From: Melioribacteraceae bacterium
Lineage (GTDB): Bacteria > Bacteroidota > Ignavibacteria > Ignavibacteriales > Melioribacteraceae
NCBI GenBank assembly: GCA_021740785.1
Contig: JAIOZI010000047.1
Location: forward strand, 1-43,156
Length of the DNA: 43,156 nt
Reading direction: 5' to 3'
Part shown: one piece after another, positions 32,822 to 42,587 of the stretch
How the letters are laid out: each line of letters begins with the position of its first letter
Position numbering within the stretch: the stretch's first letter is position 1
The notes under the pieces: generated by a model
What the model saw: the letters and a program-made list of their open reading frames with translations, nothing else
What the model was told of the DNA's origin: nothing
Database searches by the model: none
Program-made: the position numbers and the translations under genes

Positions 32822-33417
32822 TTCGGATTTTTATCTAATGTAAATATTTTTAATGCCCGGTTTAAACCTCGAAGCATAATACTACCAATTTCAGAAATAT
32901 TAAATTCACGCGGGATATTTGTTAGGTTTATCAAATCTTCGGAGATTAAAATTTCCGTATTATATTTTTTACATTCGTTCAAGATACTTCTTGTATGTTT
33001 GAGAGCGTCACCACTAAATACGATTTCCTTTTTATCAAATCCGATTTTCCCGGCTATTACTTTTCCCATATGATAACCTGCCGTAAATTCCGGGTAAACG
33101 CCGAATTTTTCTTTATACCTTTCCAGCTTGTTATTAATGACATCTTTAATATCAAAGAAACAATTCAAGCAATCAATCGGGATACGATTTTCAGTAACTT
33201 TCCAAGAAACGATTAATTCTTCATTGGTAAATTTATAAACCCCGCCATTGCTATCGGAAATCGGTTTAGCAATGTCGGAGAAAAAATTATTAATAAATTC
33301 ATAGTATTTATCATATTGTAATTTTTCCGCAATTCCGGAAGTAGATTTAATTACAAGACACATGAAGCATCGTGTTTCCATTACAGGTTTATGATATTTC
33401 CCGGGTGGAAAATTCAT
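32818..33417 (-). CDS. Degenerate class III nucleotide cyclase-fold protein
   Basis: A 199-residue stand-alone domain alignable to the cyclase at 40245. Retained features are the AEKLQYDKYYEFINNFFSDI helix, the NGGVYKF segment, AGYHMGKVIAGKIG and SGDALK. Catalytic residues are lost: the first metal Asp aligns with Ile, the second with Glu in FTNEEL, the adenine-selecting Thr with Val, and the transition-state Asn/Arg with Lys/Ser. So it is likely a catalytically dead cyclase domain, perhaps regulatory or sequestering. GGAGGA lies upstream of the ATG. The end overlaps the flavoprotein stop by 4 nt, convergently. Confidence 0.78.
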   Translation of the reverse strand: MNFPPGKYHKPVMETRCFMCLVIKSTSGIAEKLQYDKYYEFINNFFSDIAKPISDSNGGVYKFTNEELIVSWKVTENRIPIDCLNCFFDIKDVINNKLERYKEKFGVYPEFTAGYHMGKVIAGKIGFDKKEIVFSGDALKHTRSILNECKKYNTEILISEDLINLTNIPREFNISEIGSIMLRGLNRALKIFTLDKNPN

Positions 33418-33567
33418 ATCATTCCTCCTCCAGATGTTAATAAAATACAGAACAATAATTACAAGGTTTACATTATCTATTCAGACAGCCCGTAAAAATA
33501 AATTCTTAAAATATCGTCAGATAAATTGAATACGACTTTCTCAAATAAATTTACTCAAAACTTGCCG

Positions 33568-34716
33568 TCACTTTTGAGAACTACTGTGATTTATTTTTAC
33601 GTTTATAACTGCCTCAGCGGCTTTCCCGGGAGACGTAATTAAATTTTCCACATAGTATTTTAATTCATAATCCTTTTGTCCAACAATTTCTTCATCCACA
33701 TTTTTTACATACAGTAATACTGTTCTATTTGCATAACATGTAAATTGCTCGGCTACTTCAAGATTATCCGGCTTTGAGATTAATTTCATTTTATAAGGAA
33801 TATCAGAATTATTTTTTATTTGAATATTTTTCCCGTCTTTACCTGAAATTTCAAAATCATCATTGAAAATTTCGATTGAGTTTGAAAAAATTTCAGTGAG
33901 GTATTCTTCATTGCCAATAAGCAAATCTTTTGTATAACATACAGTGCGGTGATTTATCAATGCATCTTTTATTGATTCATAAGAATTATCAGGTGCGAAG
34001 ACAAGAGTCATTGGACGGTGTTCGCCAGAAGTAACATCGTAAACTATATTAGTGGGATGGTGAACATCAGAATTAGAAAGCATTGTTAAATTTTTATCAA
34101 TGCACCACTGCAGTACTTCGGGATAAAATTCATCTTCATTCACTACCTCAATTCCAAAGGCAATTTCATTTTCAAATAAGTAAGTATGTTCATCGTACCA
34201 TCTTGCAATTCCGTCTTTTTGTTGTCCACGCCACCCGGGATGATTCCAAAATACAAAGGCGCCTTGATTCTTGGCTTCTAAAACTGCGTCCTTCCAATTT
34301 TCAGTATCGAGTTTACTCGCATCATTTATGAAGATTGCATTCATGTGTCCCGGCGGCATGCTGCGTGTAATTTCCGAACCTTTGATTATGGTTAAACCTA
34401 ATTCTTCAGCCTTGTTTTTTGCCAGTTCATAAGCGCGGTTATGATTAGTTGGAACATCGTTTTTATGCGGTTGGTATTCGATATGATCGGTTATTGCGAT
34501 TACATCCAAACCTTCGCGCCATGCTTCTTCGGGTCTAATTGTCGGCCAAACATTTCCATCTGAAAAAATTGTGTGCATGTGGAAATCGCATTTTAGCGTT
34601 TTCATTCCCAGTATGTCGGGTATTTTTACTTCTTTTCTTGATCCGAATTGCGCTTGCAAATTCAAACATAATATTAGATTAGCAACAAAGAAAATTTTCA
34701 AAATATTCGATTTCAT
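33568..34716 (-). CDS. Exported PHP-domain phosphoesterase-like protein
   Basis: A 382-residue protein with a signal peptide (FFVANLILCLNLQAQ). The PHP domain has FHMHTIFSDG, AITDHIEYQ, FWNHPGW and SNSDVHHP, which provide the His/Asp metal ligands. A beta-rich C-terminal region (about 265-382) follows. The ATG at 34716 behind GGAG is chosen; the open frame extends 12 codons further. It is likely periplasmic and hydrolyses an unknown phosphoester. It stands alone, divergent from the BRCT gene. Confidence 0.88.
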   Translation of the reverse strand: MKSNILKIFFVANLILCLNLQAQFGSRKEVKIPDILGMKTLKCDFHMHTIFSDGNVWPTIRPEEAWREGLDVIAITDHIEYQPHKNDVPTNHNRAYELAKNKAEELGLTIIKGSEITRSMPPGHMNAIFINDASKLDTENWKDAVLEAKNQGAFVFWNHPGWRGQQKDGIARWYDEHTYLFENEIAFGIEVVNEDEFYPEVLQWCIDKNLTMLSNSDVHHPTNIVYDVTSGEHRPMTLVFAPDNSYESIKDALINHRTVCYTKDLLIGNEEYLTEIFSNSIEIFNDDFEISGKDGKNIQIKNNSDIPYKMKLISKPDNLEVAEQFTCYANRTVLLYVKNVDEEIVGQKDYELKYYVENLITSPGKAAEAVINVKINHSSSQK

Positions 34717-35286
34717 AATTTCTCCGGATTTGATATAAGCAAAAATAAACAACAGTAATTGCTATAGTTATATATAATCAAATTACTCAGGTTGATTTGC
34801 AATTTCAAGAAAATTCACAGCGGCTCACATTTTATTATGATATGGGAGATTCAATTTCTGTATCATTAAAAAATTGATTCGTTTTCATTCTCCTTCTGTG
34901 TCCATAATTATTCACCAATGTAGCTAAATAACTAAATGAATATTTCATTTGTTCTAATCGAATCCGAATTTGAGTTCTCATGAATTGATTACTAATTTTA
35001 ATTCATTGTAATGGGATTGAGTAATCTTTGCAGCAATAAAATCTGCGGATGATATTAAATTCTCTCACTCTAAAAGAGGGATTTCAAATATCAATTTTAT
35101 TTATTATGTTACTGACGGATTAAGGTATTAAATTTACTCTAATTAATAATTCTTACAACAAATTAAGATATTCTATCTCTGATGTGATTTATTTCATATA
35201 ATTGCGTATTTTATTTCGTAAATTATTGATCGGAAAAGTGAATTGAAATACTTAACTTTTTCAGGGGCTTAGGGACAATATTTAGA
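34717..35286. other. 570-bp AT-rich divergent intergenic region
   Basis: No ORF, repeat or RNA gene is seen. It must contain the promoters for the PHP gene (minus) and BRCT gene (plus). The best plus-strand candidate is TTGATC (35226-35231), 17 nt, TACTTA (35249-35254), which is weak. Confidence 0.5.
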
Positions 35287-35910
35287 ATGTCAGAAACCAA
35301 CTCTTCAAATAACGCACAGCAAAGCTCAAAGATTTCTCCGCGTGTAAAGAAAGCTTTGGTGGATCTTCAGAAGATTGCCGCCGGAATAATTTATGACGGA
35401 CGTGTCGATGGTATGGAAATATTCCAACTAAAACGATGGCTTTCTTTGAATGATGACTTACTGGTGGGCTATCCTTTAAAAGATTTAAAAGATCTCTTTA
35501 ATGATATAATGGAAGATGGTGTTGTAACCAATGAAGAAAGACAACAGTTATTAAAATTTCTTAGAGTTATAAGTGCAAAGGATGAATCCCGTTCGGAGGT
35601 TGATGTTAAATTTACAGAGAAACCTTCAATTGATTTTAAAGGGAAGAATTTTGTGCTGCTCGGTAAAATGCGTTACACTACGAGAAGAAATGCAAGGAAT
35701 ACTATAAGGAAGAACGGTGGAAAAGTTATTAAAAATATTCGCATGGATACTGATTATTTAATTATCGGAGATATAATCAGCAGTATCCGGTTGAATGCTT
35801 ACCAAAGTAAAATTGATTACGCCAACAAAATTAACATTGAAGAGAACGGGAATATCCAAATTATAAAAGAGAGTGATTTTGTTAAATCTGTGATAGAATT
35901 CACAGAATAG
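35287..35910 (+). CDS. BRCT-domain protein
   Basis: A 207-residue cytosolic protein. The N-terminal part (about 20-100) is an acidic helical bundle (KALVDLQKIAAGIIYDGRVDG, then EDGVVTNEERQQLLKFL) reminiscent of TerB-like folds. The C-terminal part (about 115-200) is a BRCT domain: FKGKNFVLLGKM, then RKNGGKVIKNIRMDTDYLIIG and YANKINIEENGNIQII. BRCT domains bind DNA ends or phosphopeptides; bacterial stand-alone ones are found with NAD-dependent ligase relatives. Its job is unknown. It precedes an unrelated envelope cluster by about 95 nt. Confidence 0.82.
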   Translation: MSETNSSNNAQQSSKISPRVKKALVDLQKIAAGIIYDGRVDGMEIFQLKRWLSLNDDLLVGYPLKDLKDLFNDIMEDGVVTNEERQQLLKFLRVISAKDESRSEVDVKFTEKPSIDFKGKNFVLLGKMRYTTRRNARNTIRKNGGKVIKNIRMDTDYLIIGDIISSIRLNAYQSKIDYANKINIEENGNIQIIKESDFVKSVIEFTE

Positions 35911-36005
35911 GAATAACTTGACGGGGTGCAATATTTGATGTTTCAAATAAGTATATATTACTGCGGGGATCGAAAAATTTCAAAAAATTATATAAAGGAG
36001 AAGCT

Positions 36006-37052
36006 ATGAAAAGGCTTAAATTAATCGTATCAACATTGGTCGTAATTCTTTGTCTGCCGTTAATGATCAATGCACAAAACATAACAATGACAGTAATAGA
36101 ACCGCTCCCGGAAATACCTTTCGCAGCATTTGCAATGGCAAACAGCCTGGAAGGCGCCCCTAGGATGTTCTATGCTTCAATCACAGGGAACGGAGAATAC
36201 AAACTTAGGGGAAGCGCCGGTTGGTCTAGTGACGGAACAGGCTCTAATTATACTGATATATTTGTATTCACAACAGAGAATTTTACCGTTAACGGGTCAA
36301 GAACAGTCTATAATGATGATTTAGGTAGTAAAATTCCAATACTTGAAACCGATACTCCCGATGATGATGCCATCGAAGAAAACATAAGACGCGGTAAACC
36401 AACCGGTAGATATTTGCTTACAGTACAGCTCTTGGATGCAAGCGGAAATGTATTGGCAAGTGCTGACAAAGATTTAGTATTTACAAATCCGGCGCAAACC
36501 CTAATAATCAGATCGCCCGAGACTGCATCTTTTCAGGGTGTTGGGGCTGTAATTGCTGAATGGGATGAAGTGATTGGCGCGTCATCATATATTGTAAGAG
36601 CAAATGTCAGGAGCAATCCTTCGCAATCACTGGAAGAAGCTTTGGATTTCGGCAGCCCTATTATTGATAGTAGAGATGTTGGAAATACGACAACAGTTAA
36701 TCTTAGGACAATTCTCAGTCGTGAATGGGCGCCCGGACAGGAAATAGTTCTGCAGGTTAGCGCAGTTGTTCCGGGATTGAGCGGCACCGGAGACTCTGAA
36801 CTTAGTTCTGAAATAATTAATTTTTATTTATATGATCCTGCCAATCAATTTACAAATCAATTATCAAGCAATGTTCAAGCGCTTGTTGATGCATTAACGG
36901 ACTTGGATATTAATCTTCCAGAAAATCTCGGTAATATTGAAAGCATTATGATTGACGGCATGCCGGTTAATTTGGCGCAACTTGAACAGACAATGATTTA
37001 TCTTAAAACCAACCCGGATGCTGTAGTTAATATAAAATTTTCAAATGATTAA
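36006..37052 (+). CDS. Exported beta-sandwich protein of the FecR/barrel/cyclase cluster
   Basis: A 348-residue protein with a signal peptide (VVILCLPLMINAQ). A region at about 165-265 (SPETASFQGVGAVIAEWDEV, then ASSYIVRANVRSN) resembles a fibronectin-III-type domain. The last segment (about 290-348) is helical. It has no catalytic motif that can be recognised. AAAGGAG precedes the ATG. It is followed 27 nt later by the FecR gene and so is the first gene of the apparent operon. Confidence 0.78.
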   Translation: MKRLKLIVSTLVVILCLPLMINAQNITMTVIEPLPEIPFAAFAMANSLEGAPRMFYASITGNGEYKLRGSAGWSSDGTGSNYTDIFVFTTENFTVNGSRTVYNDDLGSKIPILETDTPDDDAIEENIRRGKPTGRYLLTVQLLDASGNVLASADKDLVFTNPAQTLIIRSPETASFQGVGAVIAEWDEVIGASSYIVRANVRSNPSQSLEEALDFGSPIIDSRDVGNTTTVNLRTILSREWAPGQEIVLQVSAVVPGLSGTGDSELSSEIINFYLYDPANQFTNQLSSNVQALVDALTDLDINLPENLGNIESIMIDGMPVNLAQLEQTMIYLKTNPDAVVNIKFSND

Positions 37053-37079
37053 GCAATTATAAATATTGAGGAAATAAAA

Positions 37080-37784
37080 ATGAGTAGTAAAAACAATTAT
37101 TTTTCGTTATTAAGTTTCATTGCTATCCTTCTTTCTTTTAGTTTTTTAGGTTTGCTCCTTAAACCGGCGGATACTCCAATAGGCGTTGTTAATAAGGTTG
37201 TAAAGGATGTCACTTTTAAATCCGGCGACTCAGATTGGGTTGAAGCAAAGAGCGGGCTCACGCTAAAAGATCAAGATGTGATAAGAACAGGCACGCGGTC
37301 ATTAGCTCTAATCACTTATTTAGACGGTTCAATTATACGCGTAAGAGAAAAATCTGAGATTACTATCTATGGTGATAAATCCGAGGACAAATTAGACAAA
37401 AATACATATGTTGATGAAGGCAAGGTGAGCTTCGATGTAAAAAAACAATCGGAAGATGAGGAGTTTAAGTTTACCACGCCAACGATGGTTGCCTCAATTC
37501 GCGGAACCAGCGGTTTGCTCGAAGTAATGTCAAATCTTTCTTCTTCGCTCTCTTGTGAGTCGGGTGCAATTGAAGTATTATCAAAACTCGGCACAAAGCA
37601 GTCAGGGTCTATAGGCGCCGGGGAAACAGCATTTGTTGATCCGAATGGAAATCTTAACATCACACAAACTGAAGAGAATAAGAAGAAACAAATGCAGCAA
37701 TTAAAAAATGTTGATACAAAAAAGATTAGAATAAAAACAGAAAACGGAACAATAGAGATTGAGTATATTCCTGAAGGTAAATAA
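37080..37784 (+). CDS. FecR-domain protein
   Basis: A 234-residue protein with an N-terminal membrane/signal segment (LLSFIAILLSFSFLGLLL) and a FecR domain: VVKDVTFKSGDSDWVEAKSG, RTGTRSLALITYLDGS, IRVREKSEI and TPTMVASIRGTSG. FecR domains are periplasmic and in TonB/sigma systems pass a signal from an outer-membrane receptor. Here no sigma factor is adjacent and the neighbours are a barrel protein and a CHASE2 cyclase. The C-terminal tail is Lys-rich. Confidence 0.9.
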   Translation: MSSKNNYFSLLSFIAILLSFSFLGLLLKPADTPIGVVNKVVKDVTFKSGDSDWVEAKSGLTLKDQDVIRTGTRSLALITYLDGSIIRVREKSEITIYGDKSEDKLDKNTYVDEGKVSFDVKKQSEDEEFKFTTPTMVASIRGTSGLLEVMSNLSSSLSCESGAIEVLSKLGTKQSGSIGAGETAFVDPNGNLNITQTEENKKKQMQQLKNVDTKKIRIKTENGTIEIEYIPEGK

Positions 37785-37841
37785 TATTTTTAAAGGGGAA
37801 AAAATTAGTTCCAGAATACTAATAAAACTAAGAGAGCGGAA

Positions 37842-40241
37842 ATGAATATTTTTAAAAGAAACTTATCAGTTGTTTTATTCATAAGTATTTTGATGCTCTT
37901 TGCATCAAGTTTGTTTGCGCAGGTCTCAGAGTATATCTCATCGGTTAAAACTGGTGATGCAAAGGATGGTCAGCCATTCTACATATCGGTTGAATTGGTT
38001 CAGTCCTCTAATATTGGCGAGATACTTGTAGTTTACAGACCTTATGGTCAGAGTGATTTCGAAAAAATTGAAATGGATTTGCTTGGTATGACTGCAACAG
38101 CAACCATTCCCGGAGATGATGTTATACTTCCGTATATAGAATTTTATATTCTTATTGAATTAGCAGACGGTTCGTTTTCAACACATCCACCGGGAGCGCC
38201 TGATACTGCTCCGCCGCTTCAAGCAAATGTTGTTACAATTTCACCCAAGGATGAAGAAGTTATTATAATGTCGCCGCTGCCTGATGAACCGGTAGGGCAG
38301 GATGAACTTTTCATATCACTTTCACTATTGAAAACTTCTGATTCCGTTGATAAGTCAAAGACTAAAATTTATTTGAATAATATTGATATAACATCGTCCG
38401 CATTATTTGCTGACGATTTAATTTTAGTCAGCGGTGAAAATCTTCCTTCTACTGTTGGTCTCGGTGCACAGAATCTAAAGATAGAGCTTTTTGATAAGGA
38501 TGGTAACCTCTACCATTCGGTTTCAAAAGGATTTACAGTTACCCCCGGGACCGGAAGTGATTTTTATGCGGCTAGATTCAATTACACCGGCAGCGTTAAG
38601 GGTGAATCCCGTAATGAAAGATACAATGATCAATCAACTTGGTATAATAATCTCCGGTTGAATTTCAACGGTGATTACTCCGATTGGAAATTTGATGCAG
38701 ATGTTTATGTCACATCCGAAGAAAAAGTTTATCTGCAACCGCAAAACAGATACACAGCAAAAATCAGAAGCAGTTGGATGAATTTGCAAATTGGGGATAA
38801 CTACCCAACATTCCCAAAATTGATTATGAACGGTAAACGAATCCGCGGTATTTCAGGCGCTGTAAATTTAGGCTTTTTTAATGTACAGGCAAGTTTTGGG
38901 CAAGTAAGAAGAGATGTTGAAGGAAACATTTTGGAATATTTTTCAAGAGCGACAGCTCCTCTTGGTTCTAACGTAATTGAGATCGATTCAGCTAAATACG
39001 GACAACCTTTTGCGAGAGCCAATCTTGGAACGTATAATAGAAATCTGTTTGCCCTTCGTCCTTCTTTCGGTTCCGGCGAAACATTTCAGATAGGTTTTTC
39101 ATATCTGCATTCCGGCGATGATTATCAGTCGATCGAATTTGGAGGTTCACCGCAGGAAAATGCTGTTGTCGGCACTGATCTCAAACTTAATCTAGACAAC
39201 AGGAGAATTCAAATAAGAGGTGAAGCAGCCGTTAGTATTTTTAACAGTGATATTTCAGAGGGAGAACTGTCGGATGCCGAAATTGATGCAGTATTCGGTA
39301 CAGACGGATTTTTTGATGTAAGCCCCGATGATGTCAGATCCCTGCGCGATGTTATCAGTCCGTTTATAACTGTCAACCAATACTTAAAGCCCCTCAATCC
39401 TCAGGAGTTATCAACACTTGCCAGTGAAGCTGAATTATCATTAAATTATTTTAACAATAGATTGAGTGCAAAATATCTCTACCGTGGAAATGATTATAAA
39501 TCATTCGGTCAGTCTTTTATAAGAACAGACGTTGCAGGTATTAATTTGCGGGATCGTTTAAGGCTTATTGACAACCAGGTCTTTGTATCACTCGGTTTTG
39601 AGAGCCTGAAGGACAATCTTCAAAACACAAAAATTGCAACAACTACTTCTCAAACTATCAATACCAGTGTTTCTTATTTCCCGAGAATCGATTTTCCAAA
39701 CTTAACGATCGGGTATACACGTTATCAGAACGATAATGGATTGAGTATGGCTGATACAAATAATGTGGATTTTATTGTCGATGATGCAACAAATCGATTC
39801 CTAACTCAAATATCTTATGATGTTATGCTTGGTGTAAAACATAATACTTCATTAAATTTTTCAACTTCCTCAAGAGATGATAATTCGATAAACAATGCAG
39901 ATAATAAAACAACTTCCGCTGCTTTGAATATTACCAGCCCCTGGAACAGGCAATTGACAAGCTACTTTACATTTTCATATTTCTCAAGTGAAATCTCAAC
40001 AATTCCTTATGATTATGTAATGCTGTCGCTGGGCGCTAAATATAAAATGCTGGAAGATAAATTAACCTTAACAGGAACTTACAGCCCGAGTTTCGGTGAT
40101 TTCGAAAGACAGGCAATCGACTTAATCGGTTCTTACGATGTTATGCAGAATTTAAGTCTCATTATGCAGGTGCGATTTTATAGTATCAGCGGAGCCGGTA
40201 GTAATTCAATTATTGGTTTAACGACACGATATAATATTTAA
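37842..40241 (+). CDS. Large outer-membrane beta-barrel protein
   Basis: A 799-residue protein with a signal peptide (VVLFISILMLFASSLFAQ). The N-terminal 200 or so residues look like periplasmic/extracellular beta-sandwich domains (DGQPFYISVELVQSS; KTKIYLNNIDITSSA). The rest alternates aromatic strands (LRLNFNGDYSDWKFDADVYV; GAVNLGFFNVQASFG) and ends MQVRFYSISGAGSNS...RYNI, like a barrel. No known transport family is recognised. It follows FecR after 57 nt and the cyclase begins 3 nt later. Confidence 0.82.
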   Translation: MNIFKRNLSVVLFISILMLFASSLFAQVSEYISSVKTGDAKDGQPFYISVELVQSSNIGEILVVYRPYGQSDFEKIEMDLLGMTATATIPGDDVILPYIEFYILIELADGSFSTHPPGAPDTAPPLQANVVTISPKDEEVIIMSPLPDEPVGQDELFISLSLLKTSDSVDKSKTKIYLNNIDITSSALFADDLILVSGENLPSTVGLGAQNLKIELFDKDGNLYHSVSKGFTVTPGTGSDFYAARFNYTGSVKGESRNERYNDQSTWYNNLRLNFNGDYSDWKFDADVYVTSEEKVYLQPQNRYTAKIRSSWMNLQIGDNYPTFPKLIMNGKRIRGISGAVNLGFFNVQASFGQVRRDVEGNILEYFSRATAPLGSNVIEIDSAKYGQPFARANLGTYNRNLFALRPSFGSGETFQIGFSYLHSGDDYQSIEFGGSPQENAVVGTDLKLNLDNRRIQIRGEAAVSIFNSDISEGELSDAEIDAVFGTDGFFDVSPDDVRSLRDVISPFITVNQYLKPLNPQELSTLASEAELSLNYFNNRLSAKYLYRGNDYKSFGQSFIRTDVAGINLRDRLRLIDNQVFVSLGFESLKDNLQNTKIATTTSQTINTSVSYFPRIDFPNLTIGYTRYQNDNGLSMADTNNVDFIVDDATNRFLTQISYDVMLGVKHNTSLNFSTSSRDDNSINNADNKTTSAALNITSPWNRQLTSYFTFSYFSSEISTIPYDYVMLSLGAKYKMLEDKLTLTGTYSPSFGDFERQAIDLIGSYDVMQNLSLIMQVRFYSISGAGSNSIIGLTTRYNI

Positions 40242-40244
40242 CAA

Positions 40245-42452
40245 ATGGCTCTTTCAAAAAGACCGAAGAGAGAAAGCCTAATAGAGAGCGGTATTGCTTT
40301 ACTAACTGCAGTAATTGTGTTGTTAATAACACAGGAAATATTTTTTACTCTTTCACCTCTTAAAGAACTCGAATTAAATTTACTCGACGACCGTTTTCTC
40401 GCAAGGGGAGAACGGCCGTTGGGAGATTCTTCCCACGTTGTAATAGTTGAAATAAATCAAGAATCATTCAATCAAATTCCTTCACCTTACAATAATTGGC
40501 CGTGGCCTAGATCAGTATTTGCAAAATTGGTTGAGAATCTTAACGAAGCGGGTGTAAGAGCTATCGGGATAGACGTTGTGATGTCTTACGAAGACCAATT
40601 TAGTCCTCTAAATGATTCTTTGTTTATGAATGCAATCCGCAAGTATGGAAATGTTGTGGTTGGCGGAACGATACGAAGAGAAAAAATTGAAGAATCCGGG
40701 AAGGGGAAGTATACAAATCCAAAGGAAAATTTTGGGAATTTATTTTTTGATGCGGATAGTTCGGTAGGACTAGTAAATACTTTCACTGATAATGACGGCG
40801 TTGTTCGCCGGTATTACCCTTTTGCATATTATGAAGTGACGGAAAAGAGAGTCCCCTCATTTGGTTTTGCGGTGTTGAACAAGTATTACGGTTTACCGAC
40901 CGATTATACTGTTGAGATAGAGGAAGAAAATTTTTTTCTTGGCAATATAAAAATTCCCAGGTATGATGCCCAAAACATGCTGGTTAATTTTTATGGAATC
41001 GATAAAGACAACACCTTTCCGAATTATAAATTCATAAATGTTATTGATGATAACGAGTTTAAAACTGTTGATGATATTGATTATGGAGTTGATTTAGATT
41101 CATGGGATGATCCGAATTATCAGAAAAATTTCAAAGATAAAATTGTACTTGTCGGTTCCACGTTACCGGAAGATCGTGATATTATTCCGGTTTCAATTTC
41201 ACGCGGACAGAGATCAGGCGATAACCTGATGTATGGCGTTTTTTATCATGCTAATGCAATTGAGAATGTTATACGTCAGGATTTTCTTAAAAAACAAACT
41301 GAAACATCAAAAATAATTGAAGTTATTTTTCTCACTCTTCTAATGTTTTTTATCTCTTCTATGATAAAGCGTCTCAAACTGAGAGGCTATCTTCTTGAGC
41401 TAATTAACATTATAATTGCAGCCGGATTGATCTACTTAATTTATGAATCATCATTTTACTTTTTTATATCAGACAGTTTTGTAATATCCATTGTTGCTCC
41501 GGCAATTGCTATTGTACTCGGATACTTCAGCAGTACTGCTTATCATTTTATTTCAGCCCGTCAGCAAAGTACAATGATTAAGGGAATGTTCAGTCAATAC
41601 GTCAGCGGCGAATTTGTAGATGAGTTAATCACAGATCCGGATAAGATGAGATTGGGTGGTGAGAACAAAGATTTATCTATCTTCTTTTCCGATATCGCGG
41701 GGTTTTCAAGTGTTTCGGAGAAGATGAGCGCTGAAGAACTTGTAAGAATTATGAATGAATATCTTGGTGAATTAACCGATATAATAATTCATCAAGGCGG
41801 CACACTTGATAAATATATCGGTGATGCAATAATGGCATTCTGGGGAGCTCCTATCTGTATTGAGGATCACGCATACAAAGCATGTTACTCGGCATTGTTA
41901 ACGCAGGAACGGTTAACCGAATTAAATGCCGAATGGGAGAAACAAGGTATCCCAAAATTATCTGCAAGAATTGGTATTAATTCGGGCGAGGTTGTTGTTG
42001 GTAATATCGGCAGCACAAAACGATTCAATTACACGGTGATGGGTGATAATGTAAATCTGGCATCAAGATTGGAAGGCGCTAATAAACAGTACGGTACTTT
42101 AATGATGATTAGTGATTCTACCTATTTTCAAGTTAATGATAAAATTTATTGCCGGGAACTGGATATTATTCGTGTAAAAGGGAGGACGACTCCAACCACA
42201 GTTTATGAATTGATTGGACTAATAACCGATCCGAAATCGGCTGAGTTTATTGGTGCCCTGGAATGTTACTTCAAAGGACTAGAACTTTATAAGAAGCGGA
42301 ATTTTAACGAAGCAACTTCATACTTTGAAAAATGTCATTCCAGTGAATTGAAAGATAGTCCGTCAAAAGTCTACGCGGATAGATGCAAGTTTTATGTAGA
42401 AAACCCACCGGGAGACGATTGGGATGGAGTTTTCACTATGGTAACTAAATAA
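40245..42452 (+). CDS. CHASE2-domain class III adenylate cyclase
   Basis: A 735-residue inner-membrane protein. After one N-terminal helix comes an extracytoplasmic CHASE2 domain (about 40-360; LLDDRFLARGERP, VVIVEINQESF, WPWPRSVFAKL, AIGIDVVMSYED). Three membrane helices follow (about 368-440), then the cyclase domain. Metal Asps are D483 (FFSDIAGFS) and D527 (YIGDAIMAFW). K523 and T597 select adenine, and N604 and R608 (GDNVNLASR) stabilise the transition state. All expected active-site residues are present, so it should make cAMP. It begins 3 nt after the barrel gene. Confidence 0.95.
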   Translation: MALSKRPKRESLIESGIALLTAVIVLLITQEIFFTLSPLKELELNLLDDRFLARGERPLGDSSHVVIVEINQESFNQIPSPYNNWPWPRSVFAKLVENLNEAGVRAIGIDVVMSYEDQFSPLNDSLFMNAIRKYGNVVVGGTIRREKIEESGKGKYTNPKENFGNLFFDADSSVGLVNTFTDNDGVVRRYYPFAYYEVTEKRVPSFGFAVLNKYYGLPTDYTVEIEEENFFLGNIKIPRYDAQNMLVNFYGIDKDNTFPNYKFINVIDDNEFKTVDDIDYGVDLDSWDDPNYQKNFKDKIVLVGSTLPEDRDIIPVSISRGQRSGDNLMYGVFYHANAIENVIRQDFLKKQTETSKIIEVIFLTLLMFFISSMIKRLKLRGYLLELINIIIAAGLIYLIYESSFYFFISDSFVISIVAPAIAIVLGYFSSTAYHFISARQQSTMIKGMFSQYVSGEFVDELITDPDKMRLGGENKDLSIFFSDIAGFSSVSEKMSAEELVRIMNEYLGELTDIIIHQGGTLDKYIGDAIMAFWGAPICIEDHAYKACYSALLTQERLTELNAEWEKQGIPKLSARIGINSGEVVVGNIGSTKRFNYTVMGDNVNLASRLEGANKQYGTLMMISDSTYFQVNDKIYCRELDIIRVKGRTTPTTVYELIGLITDPKSAEFIGALECYFKGLELYKKRNFNEATSYFEKCHSSELKDSPSKVYADRCKFYVENPPGDDWDGVFTMVTK

Positions 42453-42481
42453 ATTGTTGTTTGATATTTATTTGAAGTTTG

Positions 42482-42511
42482 TCCGCAAAGCGAGATCTAG
42501 TCAAAGGCGGA
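42482..42511 (+). repeat. Right copy of the 30-bp repeat (inverted relative to 316-345)
   Basis: TCCGCAAAGCGAGATCT plus 13 bp matches the reverse complement of 316-345 with about four mismatches. It is followed at once by a CTGGTT-type array, as on the left. Confidence 0.8.
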
Positions 42512-42587
42512 TTTCTGGTTTCTTGTTACTGGTTACTGGTTACTAGTTTCTTGTCACTGGCTTCTGGCTTCTGGCTTCTGGTTTCTG
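42512..42587. repeat. CTGGTT/CTGGCTT low-complexity array
   Basis: Short tandem words TTACTGG, TTTCTTG and CTGGCTT repeat for about 75 bp. It is the counterpart of the array at 231-315 but on the opposite strand. Confidence 0.85.
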
